Source: Thermomonas paludicola (GTDB lineage Bacteria > Pseudomonadota > Gammaproteobacteria > Xanthomonadales > Xanthomonadaceae). From it: DNA of 64,000 nt. The translations under genes and the position numbers were made by a program. Under the pieces are notes generated by a model that had not been told where the DNA came from, did not search any database, and saw only the letters and a program-made list of their open reading frames with translations. Location of the stretch: the NCBI RefSeq assembly GCF_024498955.1, contig NZ_CP093311.1:1178001-1242000 (forward strand), read 5' to 3'. Shown here one piece after another: positions 16,036 through 24,861 of this stretch (positions within the stretch are counted from its first letter, which is position 1; each line of letters opens with the position of its first letter).

Positions 16036-16806
16036 TCAGGCGATGTCGGCTGCAGGCTTGGTTTCGGTGGCCGTGGCTTCGACAGGCTTGGCGGCACGCT
16101 TGACCGGCTTGCGCACGGGCTTGGCCGGCTTGGCTGCGACGGGCTTGGCTGCGACGGGCTTGGCTGCGACGGGCTTGGCGACTTTGGCGGGCTTGGCCGG
16201 CTTGGCAACCTTGCTGGCCGCCTTGCGCGCAGGCTTGGCCACCTTCGGCGCCGGCTTGGCTGCCTTGGGTGCGGCGTTTGCGGGCTTCGTCGCTTTCGTC
16301 GCTTTCTTTGCCTTTGTCGCCTTTGTCGCCTTCGGCGCTGCGCCATCGGAGTTGCGCAACACGCTGATCAGGCGCTCGACGCGCTGGGTCAGCGCGCTGA
16401 GATCGTCGCGGCCGGGGACGCCCAGCTTGGTCAGCGCACGCTGCACGCGATCTTCAAACACTTTTTCCAGCTTGTCCCACGTATCGGCAGCGCGTTCGCG
16501 TGCCTGGCCCACCTGGCCTTCCATCGCGTCGCGCACCACGCCCGCACGGCTGCCGGCGAACTTGCGCGCGGTCTGCTCCAGCGACAGGCCATCGCGGACC
16601 AGCGTTTCGAACAGCTTGCTGCCTTCCGACTGCGCGCGATTGAATGCGCCCATGCCGGCCAGCCAGATCTGCTGCGCGGATTCGCTGATCGACTTGGCCG
16701 AAAGCGTTGCCTGCGGCTTTGCGCGACCTGCGGTCTTGCGTGCGCCGGGCTTGCTGGCAGGCTTGGCGGTGGTCTTCTTGATCGCGGACTTCTTGAGCTT
16801 GGCCAT
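16036..16806 (-). CDS. Phasin-family protein with Lys/Ala/Pro-rich histone-like tail
   Basis: 256 residues. Residues about 30-150 are a phasin domain (SAQQIWLAGMGAFNRAQSEGSKLFETLVRDG, then ERAADTWDKLEKVFEDRVQRALTKLGVP). The rest is a low-complexity basic tail of AAKPV/KPAK units like histone H1, including a 15-bp DNA repeat in tandem around 16138-16182. The arrangement matches PhaF/PhaI-type granule proteins, whose tail binds DNA and whose phasin part coats polyhydroxyalkanoate granules. GGGGAAA precedes the ATG at 16806. No PHA synthase gene is in the window, so the granule link rests on family alone. Confidence 0.85.
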   Translation of the reverse strand: MAKLKKSAIKKTTAKPASKPGARKTAGRAKPQATLSAKSISESAQQIWLAGMGAFNRAQSEGSKLFETLVRDGLSLEQTARKFAGSRAGVVRDAMEGQVGQARERAADTWDKLEKVFEDRVQRALTKLGVPGRDDLSALTQRVERLISVLRNSDGAAPKATKATKAKKATKATKPANAAPKAAKPAPKVAKPARKAASKVAKPAKPAKVAKPVAAKPVAAKPVAAKPAKPVRKPVKRAAKPVEATATETKPAADIA

Positions 16807-16880
16807 GCTGGTTTCCCCGCGCCGCAACGACGCATGATTGAAGTGGATTGACGTGAGAATGGTGGCGATGTCTAGAGCAT

Positions 16881-18128
16881 TCACACCATCGGCCGGCCCA
16901 GCCGATGCTCGATGTCGTCCAGTGCCCGCGCCAGCTGCGCGGTGGTGTGGGTGCTGCGCGCCGATTTGGGCAGATGCGCGATGATCGAGCGCGGGCGATC
17001 GGCGATCACGTCGTCGCGCAGGGTGATGCCATGCCGCGCCAGCACGGGTTCAAGCACGCTGCGGCGCTTGCGCAGGTCATCCAGCGTGTTGCGGTAGCCC
17101 AACTGGGTGACCCGGCGACGCGCGGAGAAGCTGAAAATGTTGGTGTAGAACAGCTCGCGGTTGGTCGCATTGGGTTCGAAGACCACCTGGTCGATGTCCG
17201 GGTACTGCTGCGGATAGCGCGCCAACCCCACCTGCATGCGCGACTGCAACATGGTGCGCAGTGTTTGCGAGAGGACGCCGGGCAGGCCGCCTTCGGTGAT
17301 CCTGCGGTCGTTGTAGCGATGCGTCTGCGACTGTTCCTGACTGTCGTCGCCGGGGTTGAACGGCACCAGCGGGTTGATGCCCAGCATCAGGTCGATGTCG
17401 CGGTCCAGTACCACCGAGGCGTGCATGGTGCGGCGCAGGGCGCCATCGACGAAGTGCCTGCCGCGCAGTTCCACCGGGGGATACAGGCCGGGCAGGGCGG
17501 CACTGGCCTGCACCGCCCGCGAGATCGGCACGTCATCCCAGCCGGTATCGCCGAAGCGCACGGCCTCGCCACTGTCCAGATCCACGCCGATCACGAACAG
17601 CGGGCGTTCCAGTTGGCGAAAATCGTTGCTGCGCCCGCGCCGGCTGAAGACATCGCGAAGGAATCGCTCCACCGGCGCGTTGTCGAACAGGCCGGTGGGT
17701 ACCAGGCTGCCTGCGCGATTCACCACATCCGACCAACGCGAGTCGCCGCGCCCCGACCACAGGTCGCGCGCCAGCTGCGCGGCCAGTCGCGGTGCCGCAG
17801 CGGCGCGGCGCAGGTATTCGCCCAGTGCCGGGCGCAGGAATGTCTCGGGGCGGAATTGCACGTCGTTGCTGTCGCCGGTGATGAAAATGCGGCACAGCTC
17901 GGCGGTGTCCATGCGGTTGGCAAGGCCGGCGGCGAAGAAGGCGCCCGAGCTGACCCCCACGTAGCAATCCAGGCGGCTGAGGTCGAGGCCATCGCAGGCC
18001 TCGTCGAGCGCGCGCAGTGCGCCAAGCTCATACATCGCACCGACCGGCCCGCCGCCGGCGATTGCCAGCCCGATGCGCGGCTGGCCCGGTCGGGCCGATG
18101 GGTTGCGTGCGGTGTGCAGTGACAGCAT
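16881..18128 (-). CDS. Patatin-like phospholipase
   Basis: 415 residues of the patatin lipase fold. The oxyanion loop GGGPVGAMYELG is at about 25-36, the nucleophile elbow GVSSG gives Ser60, and the catalytic Asp is in HFVDGALRR. The family hydrolyses phospholipids or other acyl esters with a Ser-Asp dyad. No signal peptide is visible. GGAG lies 6 nt before the ATG at 18128. It is the gene upstream of the phasin on the same strand, with 74 nt between them, which may reflect lipid-granule turnover, though patatins of this type also act on membranes. Divergent from the next gene. Confidence 0.85.
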   Translation of the reverse strand: MLSLHTARNPSARPGQPRIGLAIAGGGPVGAMYELGALRALDEACDGLDLSRLDCYVGVSSGAFFAAGLANRMDTAELCRIFITGDSNDVQFRPETFLRPALGEYLRRAAAAPRLAAQLARDLWSGRGDSRWSDVVNRAGSLVPTGLFDNAPVERFLRDVFSRRGRSNDFRQLERPLFVIGVDLDSGEAVRFGDTGWDDVPISRAVQASAALPGLYPPVELRGRHFVDGALRRTMHASVVLDRDIDLMLGINPLVPFNPGDDSQEQSQTHRYNDRRITEGGLPGVLSQTLRTMLQSRMQVGLARYPQQYPDIDQVVFEPNATNRELFYTNIFSFSARRRVTQLGYRNTLDDLRKRRSVLEPVLARHGITLRDDVIADRPRSIIAHLPKSARSTHTTAQLARALDDIEHRLGRPMV

Positions 18129-18214
18129 GCGGGGCTCCGGGACGGCGTGCGCCGAGTGTAGCGAAGCGAACTGGAGTATTGCGTCAATGTGCCGCCAACC
18201 GCGACACTGGTCAC

Positions 18215-18961
18215 ATGCCCACGCGGCCCGATCTCCATGCGCAGCTTGCGCGCCGGTTGAGCGTTCACCAGCGACTGTTTGATCCGCGGATCGAACCGCG
18301 CAATCGCCTGCGTTGGCTGAAGCGGCTGCAGTCCTGGCAAGTGCAGCGGCTGCAGCGCAGTTTTGCCTCCTTCCTGCAAGACCCGGCGCGGCGTTCGGCG
18401 GCGCGTTTTTTCCTGACTGATGTCTATGGCGACCAGGATTTTCGCCAGCGTGACGCCGATATCGTGCGAGTCATCCCGCGGATGCAGCGGTTGTTGCCGG
18501 CGCCGCTGCTGGGCACGCTGGCCAGCGGCATCGAGCTGGCGGCGCTGAGCCACGCGTTTGACCTGCGCATGGCGCAGGCGCTGCAACTGCTGGCAACGCC
18601 GGAGGCAAGCCTGGATACCGCGCTGTATGCGCAGGCCTATCGCAGGGTGGGGCATCCCCGCCTGCGGGCGCGCCAGATCGCGCTGATCGGCGAGGTGGGG
18701 CAGGGCCTGGCTGCGGCGCTGCGGGTGCCGGGCGTGGGCAGCTTGCTCAAGCTGTCGCGGCTGCCGGCGCGAGCGGCGGGGCTGGGCGAATTGCAGTCGT
18801 TTCTGGAGCGCGGGTTTGCCGCGTTCGCGGAACTGGACGACGCCAGCGCCTTTCTGGACGAAATCCGTCGCAACGAGTCCACGGTGATGCGGCGCTTGTT
18901 CGCCGATGCGCCGGATCCATTCGGGGTTGGGGACGCCCCGCGCGCGCAGGGCCGGGCCTGA
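18215..18961 (+). CDS. Conserved hypothetical protein with a helical FFLxD-type motif
   Basis: 248 residues from the ATG at 18215; the frame is open further upstream inside the divergent patatin gene, which I discount. The sequence is almost all helix and Arg/Leu rich. The segment FASFLQDPARRSAARFFLTDVYGDQDFRQRD matches a group of uncharacterised gammaproteobacterial proteins known for an FFLEE-like motif. No membrane segments, signal or catalytic motif is evident. It is convergent with the FHA gene, with 9 nt between the stops. Function unknown. Confidence 0.7.
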   Translation: MPTRPDLHAQLARRLSVHQRLFDPRIEPRNRLRWLKRLQSWQVQRLQRSFASFLQDPARRSAARFFLTDVYGDQDFRQRDADIVRVIPRMQRLLPAPLLGTLASGIELAALSHAFDLRMAQALQLLATPEASLDTALYAQAYRRVGHPRLRARQIALIGEVGQGLAAALRVPGVGSLLKLSRLPARAAGLGELQSFLERGFAAFAELDDASAFLDEIRRNESTVMRRLFADAPDPFGVGDAPRAQGRA

Positions 18962-18970
18962 TCGCGACGC

Positions 18971-19759
18971 TCAGCGCGCGCCGAACAGCAGCAGCGCCGA
19001 CAGCGCGGCTGCCAGCAGCAACGCGCTCACCAGCAGCCACGGCACGCGCTGGGCCCAGCCGCGATGCGGTGGCGTGGGCGGCGCGTCGGCGTACGCATGC
19101 TGTGGCCCGGTACGCGGGCAAGGCGGAAGCGCAAGTGAGGCGGGCGGGCCTTCCAATACGAAGCGATGCTGCACCCCAAAGGTGAGCTGGTCGCCGCCAT
19201 GCAGCACGCCCTGGCGCTGCGGCAGGCCATTCACCAGCACGTCGGCGTTGGCATGACGCAGCACCGCCTGGCCATTGGCAACCTCGATCAATGCGTGCTC
19301 TGCGGCTATCCCCTGGCCTTCGATGTGCAGGTCGGCGTTTGTGGCACTGCCAATCCGGCGCGGCACCTCCAGGCTCATGCTGCGGCCGTGATGGGGCCCG
19401 CCGACGCCGCGCAGCACCAGCCGCAGGCTGCCGGCCGGGTCGCGCGCGGACGCGGCCGGCAGCGCCGGGCGCTCGCCACTGGCGGTGAGCAGCAACTCGC
19501 TGCCTTCGACGTGGATGCGGTCGCCCGCGCGCAGCAGCGCCACCTGCAAGACCGGGCGGCCGTTGACGTGCACGCCGCGCAGGCCCTCGGCGACGGTCAT
19601 CCAGATGCCGCGGCGGTCATTGCACAACTGCAGCAGCCAGGGTGCATCGGCCGGCACCAATCCCAATCCGTCAGGCCGCCGCCCCAGCGCGTGCACGCCG
19701 GTGTCCAGAGGCAATTCGGGTCGGGATTCGTCGCAGAAGCGCAAAGACAGATCGTTCAT
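18971..19759 (-). CDS. FHA-domain protein with a C-terminal membrane anchor
   Basis: 262 residues from the ATG at 19759. The N-terminal part (about 1-90) has LGRRPDGLGLV and HVNGRPV and looks like a degenerate FHA domain. A second, clearer FHA domain (about 115-205) has RIGSATNADLHIEGQGIAAEHALIEV and VNGLPQRQG, including the phosphothreonine-binding Arg and the Ser/His region in slightly altered form. A Pro-rich linker leads to one C-terminal membrane helix (about 240-260), making it tail-anchored with the FHA domains in the cytoplasm. It probably docks phosphothreonine proteins, but no Ser/Thr kinase is in the window. Confidence 0.75.
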   Translation of the reverse strand: MNDLSLRFCDESRPELPLDTGVHALGRRPDGLGLVPADAPWLLQLCNDRRGIWMTVAEGLRGVHVNGRPVLQVALLRAGDRIHVEGSELLLTASGERPALPAASARDPAGSLRLVLRGVGGPHHGRSMSLEVPRRIGSATNADLHIEGQGIAAEHALIEVANGQAVLRHANADVLVNGLPQRQGVLHGGDQLTFGVQHRFVLEGPPASLALPPCPRTGPQHAYADAPPTPPHRGWAQRVPWLLVSALLLAAALSALLLFGAR

Positions 19760-19855
19760 CGCCGTGCAATCTAGCATGCGCAAGGCGCTTTGCAGGTTGT
19801 TCGCCGGCGGCTGCAGGCGGCAGAATGCAGTACCGTCCACTACCGCCCCATTTCC

Positions 19856-20128
19856 ATGTCCCGCATCGATATCCGGCATCCGCATTCCCTGCCCAAGGCA
19901 CAGGCCCGCAAGGCGGTGGACGACGTCGCCAGGAAGCTGGAAGAACGCTTCCAGCTCGACTGCGGCTGGGAGGGCGACATCCTGAATTTCTCGCGCTCCG
20001 GCATCGATGGCCATATCGCGCTGAGTGACGATGATCTGCACGTCTCGGCCAAGCTGGGCTTCCTGGCGGCGATGTTCAAGGAACCCATCGAGGCCGAGAT
20101 CCGGCGCGTGCTGAAAGAGAAGTTCTGA
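19856..20128 (+). CDS. Polyhydroxyalkanoic acid system family protein
   Basis: 90 residues from the ATG at 19856. The sequence SRIDIRHPHSLPKAQARKAV and the later FLAAMFKEPIEAEIRRVLKEKF match the small PHA_gran_rgn family, found near PHA and phasin genes and thought to be granule-associated or regulatory. It has no signal or membrane segment. Divergent from the FHA gene, with 96 nt between starts. Together with the phasin about 3 kb away it supports PHA storage, but the family's biochemical role is not established. Confidence 0.82.
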   Translation: MSRIDIRHPHSLPKAQARKAVDDVARKLEERFQLDCGWEGDILNFSRSGIDGHIALSDDDLHVSAKLGFLAAMFKEPIEAEIRRVLKEKF

Positions 20129-20245
20129 GGCGTCAAACCGCTTCTGCCGTGATGCCAATGGGTCATGGAAAGTTTCTGCGGAAACCGCAAACGCAACCGT
20201 GTTGCGCTGCGGCATACTGCGGGAATCCTTCCTTGGAGTCGTCCG

Positions 20246-21331
20246 ATGACGCGTGCCTACAACTTCAGCCCAGGCCCCGCGATGTTGCCGGAGCCGGTGT
20301 TGCGTCAGGCGCAGGCCGAGATGCTGGAGTTTCGCGACACCGGCGCTTCCATTCTGGAAATCAGCCATCGCGGCGCGGATTTCCTGGACGTCGCGCGGCA
20401 GGCCGAAGCCGATTTGCGCACGTTGCTGTCAATTCCCGACGACTACGCCGTGATCTTCGCGTCGGGCGGCGCCACCACGGTGCAGGCGCTGCTGCCGCTG
20501 AACTTCGCCGCGCCTGGCCAGGCCTGCGACTACGTGGTCAGCGGCCACTGGGGCAAGACCGCGATCAGGCAGGCGGCGCATTGCGTGGAGGCGCGCGTTG
20601 CGGCCAGCAGTGAAGTCGGCGGGTTTCGCGACGTGCCGCCCCGTTCGGACTGGCAGCTTTCGCCGGATGCCGCCTATGTGCACGTGACTGCCAACGAGAC
20701 CATCCACGGCGTGGAGCTGCGCGATATCCCGCAGGTCGGTGGCGTGCCGCTGATAGCCGACTTCAGTTCGTCCATCGCGTCGGAGCCGCTGGATATTTCC
20801 CGCTTTGCCGCGGTCTATGCCGGCGCGCAGAAAAACCTCGGCCCGGTGGGCATTACCGTGCTGATCGTGCGACGTGAGCTGCTGCAGCGCACTGGCCAGC
20901 CGCGTGCGCCGATTTTCGACTATGGCGCCCAGGCCAAGGCCGACTCGATGCTCAACACGCCGCCCAGCTGGAACTGGTACCTGCTGGGCCTGACCGTGCG
21001 CTGGATGCTGGACGAGGGTGGCGTGGCCGAATTCGGTCGCCGTAGCGCGCGCAAGGCGGCGCTGTTGTATGCCGCCATCGATGGTTCCGGGGGCTTCTAC
21101 CGCAACGAGGTGGCGCCGGCCGCGCGCTCGCGCATGAACGTGCCGTTTTTCCTGCACGACCCGGCGCTGGACGCGGCGTTCCTCGCCCAGGCCAGACAGG
21201 CGGGTTTGGTGGCGCTGAAGGGCCACCGCGTGTTGGGCGGCATGCGTGCGTCGCTGTACAACGCGATGCCCGAAGCCGGCGTGCAGGCATTGGCCGAGTT
21301 CATGCGGGAGTTCCAGCGCAGCCATGGCTAG
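20246..21331 (+). CDS. serC: Phosphoserine aminotransferase
   Basis: 361 residues, standard SerC length. It starts [22 protein letters not shown], the family signature. The PLP lysine is in [17 protein letters not shown], and the C-terminus has [17 protein letters not shown]. It converts 3-phosphohydroxypyruvate to phosphoserine (and acts in pyridoxal phosphate synthesis). GGAG lies 8 nt before the ATG at 20246, which I prefer to an ATG 27 codons upstream. It heads a tightly overlapping operon, its stop overlapping pheA by 8 nt. Confidence 0.96.
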   Translation: MTRAYNFSPGPAMLPEPVLRQAQAEMLEFRDTGASILEISHRGADFLDVARQAEADLRTLLSIPDDYAVIFASGGATTVQALLPLNFAAPGQACDYVVSGHWGKTAIRQAAHCVEARVAASSEVGGFRDVPPRSDWQLSPDAAYVHVTANETIHGVELRDIPQVGGVPLIADFSSSIASEPLDISRFAAVYAGAQKNLGPVGITVLIVRRELLQRTGQPRAPIFDYGAQAKADSMLNTPPSWNWYLLGLTVRWMLDEGGVAEFGRRSARKAALLYAAIDGSGGFYRNEVAPAARSRMNVPFFLHDPALDAAFLAQARQAGLVALKGHRVLGGMRASLYNAMPEAGVQALAEFMREFQRSHG

Positions 21332-22448
21332 GAAAACCGGCAAGACGACGGACAAGCAGCAGCCTTCCGGCAAGCCCGACCTGGCCGCAGTCCGCGCGCA
21401 AATCGACGGCATCGACCAGCAGATCCAGACCTTGATCGCCGAGCGCGCCAACTGGGCGCATCAGGTCGGCAAGGCGAAGGGCAAGCTGGCGGCGGCGGTG
21501 GACTATTACCGCCCCGAGCGCGAAGCGCAGGTGCTGCGGCGGGTGGTGGATCGCAATGACGGCCCGCTGTCCAATGAAGAGCTGGTGCGCCTGTTCCGCG
21601 AAATCATGTCGGCCTGCCTGGCCCAGCAGGAGCCGCTGAAAATCGGTTACCTGGGGCCGGAGGGCACCTTCAGCCAGCAGGCGGTGTTCAAGCATTTTGG
21701 CCACTCCGCGCTTGGCCTGTCGCTGGCCAGCATCGAAGAGGTATTCGAGGATGTGGCTGCCGGCAATGCCGACTTTGGCGTGGTGCCGGTGGAGAATTCC
21801 GGGCAGGGCACCATCCAGGTCACGCTGGATCTGTTCCTGACCTCGCCGCTGCGCATTTGCGGCGAGGTGGAGCTGCGCGTGCACCAGCATTTGCTGTCGC
21901 GTGGTGGCCGGATCGAGGACGTGCAACGGGTGTTCGGCCATCCGCAGGCGCTGGCGCAGTGCAGTGGCTGGTTGCGCAAGAACCTGCCGGCGGTCGAGAA
22001 GGTCCCGGTGTCCAGCAATGCCGAAGGTGCACGGCGTGCGCGCAGTTCGGACGATGCAGCCGCCATCGCCGGCGAGACCGCAGCCCTGGTCTATGGCCTG
22101 AAGCGCATCGCCGGGCCGATCGAGGACCGCAGCGACAACACCACCCGCTTCCTGGTCATCGGCCGGCAGCCGTTTCCGCCATCCGGCAACGACCGCACCT
22201 CGCTGCTGGTATTCATCCGCGACCGTCCCGGCGCGCTGTATGGCGTGCTGGAGCCGCTGGCGCGGCGCGGCATCAGCATGAACCGGATCGAGTCGCGGCC
22301 TGAACATGGCCATAAGTGGCAATACGCGTTCTTCATCGACGTGGCCGGTCATTGCGACGAATCGCCGCTGAAAGATGCGCTGGACGAGATTGCCGGGCAA
22401 GGTGATGCAGTGCGCGTGCTGGGCTCCTATCCGGTGGCGATTGCATGA
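21324..22448 (+). CDS. pheA: Chorismate mutase / prephenate dehydratase
   Basis: 374 residues in three parts. An AroQ chorismate mutase is at about 20-100 ([29 protein letters not shown]). A prephenate dehydratase starts at [14 protein letters not shown] (about 111). A C-terminal ACT regulatory domain begins at about 295 and contains NRIESRPEH, the phenylalanine-binding signature. It converts chorismate to phenylpyruvate and should be feedback-inhibited by phenylalanine. The basic N-terminal 15 residues are a small extension. Its start lies within serC, and its stop overlaps hisC as ATGA. Confidence 0.96.
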   Translation: MARKTGKTTDKQQPSGKPDLAAVRAQIDGIDQQIQTLIAERANWAHQVGKAKGKLAAAVDYYRPEREAQVLRRVVDRNDGPLSNEELVRLFREIMSACLAQQEPLKIGYLGPEGTFSQQAVFKHFGHSALGLSLASIEEVFEDVAAGNADFGVVPVENSGQGTIQVTLDLFLTSPLRICGEVELRVHQHLLSRGGRIEDVQRVFGHPQALAQCSGWLRKNLPAVEKVPVSSNAEGARRARSSDDAAAIAGETAALVYGLKRIAGPIEDRSDNTTRFLVIGRQPFPPSGNDRTSLLVFIRDRPGALYGVLEPLARRGISMNRIESRPEHGHKWQYAFFIDVAGHCDESPLKDALDEIAGQGDAVRVLGSYPVAIA

Positions 22449-23557
22449 TCGATTTCGGGGCATTGGCGCAGTCGGGAATTCGCGCGCTGCGCGCTTACGA
22501 CCCGGGCCATGATCTGGTGGCGCTGCGCTGTCACGCGGATCGTGCGCTGCTGGAACTGGGCTCCAACGAGAATTCCCGCGGCGCCAGCCCGCGCGCACGG
22601 CAGGCGATCGTGGATGCGCTGGGCAGCATGCACGTGTATCCCGATCCGTTGGGCGGCGAGCTCAAGCGTGCGTTGGCTGGCGCCCACGGCATTGATGCGT
22701 CCAGCATCCTGCTGGGCAATGGCTCGCACGAGTTGTTGATGCAGTTCGCGCAGGTGTTCTCGGGCGCTGGCGATGAGGTGGTGGTCTCGCAGTATGGGTT
22801 TGCCGTGTATGCGCTGGCGGCGCAGGCGGCGGGTGCAACGCTGCGGCGCGCGCCCGCGCTGCCGCGCGACCATGCCGCGCCGCGCGGGCATGACCTGGAT
22901 GCCTTGCGCGCTGCCATCGGCCCGCGCACGCGGCTGGTGTATCTGGCCAACCCCAACAACCCCACCGGCACCTGGTACGCCGGCGCGGCGTTCACGGCCT
23001 TCCTGGCAAGCGTGCCGGAGCACGTCCTGGTGGTGGTCGATGAAGCCTATGCGGAATTCGTCGATGCACCGGAGTACGCCAGCGCATTGCCGCTGTTGGC
23101 GCGGCATCCCAACTTGGTGGTCACCCGCACCTTCAGCAAGGCCTACGCCTTGGCCGGGCTGCGGGTGGGCTATGCGGTCGCGCATCCGCAGTTGATCGCG
23201 GTGATGGAGCGCGTGCGCGAGAGTTTCAACGTCAATGCGTTGGGACTGGCTGCTGCGCAAGCGGCGCTGGCCGACAGCGACCACCTGCGGGCGTCGGTGG
23301 CAGCCAACCGCGAGCAGCGCGGGGCATTGGCGTCCGCGCTGCGCCAACGCGGCCTTGCCGTGTCGCCGTCGCAGGCCAATTTCCTGCTGGTCGACTTTGG
23401 CGATGACACCGCGCGCGTCGAGGCGGCGCTGGTGGCGCAGGGCGTCATCCTGCGGCCGATGGGCGGCTACGGGCTGGGTGATTGCCTGCGCATCACGGTG
23501 GGCACCGGCGCGGAAAACGCACGCCTGCTGGCGGCGCTGGACGAGGTGATGGCATGA
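22445..23557 (+). CDS. hisC: HisC-family aminotransferase (histidinol-phosphate / aromatic)
   Basis: 370 residues, fold type I PLP enzyme. It has NENSRGASPRARQAI near the start, YLANPNNPTGTW, a conserved VDEAYAEF, and the PLP lysine in TRTFSKAYALAGLRVGY. It is HisC-like in sequence, but it sits between pheA and aroA rather than in a histidine operon. It may therefore act mainly as the aromatic aminotransferase for phenylalanine/tyrosine, possibly with dual use. Overlaps both neighbours by 4 nt (ATGA), so translation is coupled. Confidence 0.9.
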   Translation: MIDFGALAQSGIRALRAYDPGHDLVALRCHADRALLELGSNENSRGASPRARQAIVDALGSMHVYPDPLGGELKRALAGAHGIDASSILLGNGSHELLMQFAQVFSGAGDEVVVSQYGFAVYALAAQAAGATLRRAPALPRDHAAPRGHDLDALRAAIGPRTRLVYLANPNNPTGTWYAGAAFTAFLASVPEHVLVVVDEAYAEFVDAPEYASALPLLARHPNLVVTRTFSKAYALAGLRVGYAVAHPQLIAVMERVRESFNVNALGLAAAQAALADSDHLRASVAANREQRGALASALRQRGLAVSPSQANFLLVDFGDDTARVEAALVAQGVILRPMGGYGLGDCLRITVGTGAENARLLAALDEVMA

Positions 23558-24855
23558 GCACGCTGGATTGGCGCGCGCGCGCGGGCACGCCGCTGCGCGG
23601 CACGTTGTCGATGCCGGGCGACAAATCGGTGTCACATCGTGCGGTGATGTTTGCCGCGCTGGCCGACGGCGTGTCGCAGATCGACGGCTTCCTGGAAGGC
23701 GAGGACACCCGCGCCACCGCGGCGATTTTTGCGCAACTTGGCGTGCGCATCGAAACACCCTCGCCCTCGCGGCGGGTCGTGCACGGCGTGGGCATCGACG
23801 GCCTGCGGGCGCCGGACGGACCGCTGGACTGCGGCAATGCCGGCACCGGCATGCGCCTGCTGGCGGGCCTGCTGGCGGCGCAGCGCTTCGACAGCGTGCT
23901 GGTGGGTGACGCCTCGCTGAGCCGGCGGCCGATGCGGCGGGTGACCGTGCCGCTGGTGGCGATGGGCGCGCGCATCGAGACCGGGCAGGGCGGCGTGCCG
24001 CCGCTGCGCATCCACGGCGGGCAGTCCCTTGTCGGCATCGAGCACACGCTGGAGGTCGCCAGCGCGCAAGTGAAATCCGCGCTGCTGCTGGCGGGTTTGT
24101 ACGCGCACGGCGAGACCGTGGTGCGCGAGCCGCACCCCACCCGCGACTACACCGAACGCATGCTGGCGGCGTTCGGCGTGGCGATCGACTACCGGCCCGG
24201 CGACGCGCGGCTGCGCGGCGGCCAGCGCCTGCGCGCCACCGACGTGGCGGTGCCGGCGGATTTTTCCTCGGCGGCGTTCTTTCTGGTCGCGGCCAGCATT
24301 GTCCCGGGCTCCGAGCTGTGCCTGAAGGCGGTGGGTTTGAATCCGCGCCGCACCGGCTTGCTGCAGGCGCTGCGCATGATGGGCGCGGATATCACCGAAG
24401 CATGCGGCGGCATGCACGGTGGCGAGCCGGTCGCGGACCTGGTGGTTCGGCATGCGCCATTGCGCGGGATCGAGGTGCCGGAAGCGCTGGTGCCGGACAT
24501 GATCGACGAGTTCCCGGCGCTGTTCGTGGCCGCTGCCTGCGCGGATGGCCCCACCGTGGTGCGCGGCGCGGCCGAGTTGCGGGTCAAGGAATCCGACCGC
24601 TTGGGCGTGATGGCGGCGGGCCTGCGCACGCTGGGGCTGCGGGTGGATGAAACGCCGGATGGCGCCACCATTCACCCGGGTGCACTGGCCGGCGGCGAGA
24701 TCACCAGCCAGCACGACCACCGCATTGCGATGGCATTTTCGGTAGCCGCGCAGCGCGCCACTGGCGAGGTGCTGATCCGCGACGTGGACACCGTGGCGAC
24801 CTCGTTCCCGGGCTTTGCGGAGCTGGCGCGTGCGGCGGGGTTCGGGTTGGATTGA
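23554..24855 (+). CDS. aroA: 3-phosphoshikimate 1-carboxyvinyltransferase (EPSP synthase)
   Basis: 433 residues. It carries SMPGDKSVSHRAVM (about 18-31), GNAGTGMRL around residue 96, and ELRVKESDR in the second half, all active-site signatures. It joins shikimate-3-phosphate and PEP in the chorismate pathway. ATG at 23554 within the hisC stop (ATGA). Last gene of serC-pheA-hisC-aroA, an order typical of Xanthomonadaceae. It faces kmo tail to tail with 6 nt between stops; no strong terminator hairpin was seen there. Confidence 0.96.
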   Translation: MSTLDWRARAGTPLRGTLSMPGDKSVSHRAVMFAALADGVSQIDGFLEGEDTRATAAIFAQLGVRIETPSPSRRVVHGVGIDGLRAPDGPLDCGNAGTGMRLLAGLLAAQRFDSVLVGDASLSRRPMRRVTVPLVAMGARIETGQGGVPPLRIHGGQSLVGIEHTLEVASAQVKSALLLAGLYAHGETVVREPHPTRDYTERMLAAFGVAIDYRPGDARLRGGQRLRATDVAVPADFSSAAFFLVAASIVPGSELCLKAVGLNPRRTGLLQALRMMGADITEACGGMHGGEPVADLVVRHAPLRGIEVPEALVPDMIDEFPALFVAAACADGPTVVRGAAELRVKESDRLGVMAAGLRTLGLRVDETPDGATIHPGALAGGEITSQHDHRIAMAFSVAAQRATGEVLIRDVDTVATSFPGFAELARAAGFGLD

Positions 24856-24861
24856 AACCGG

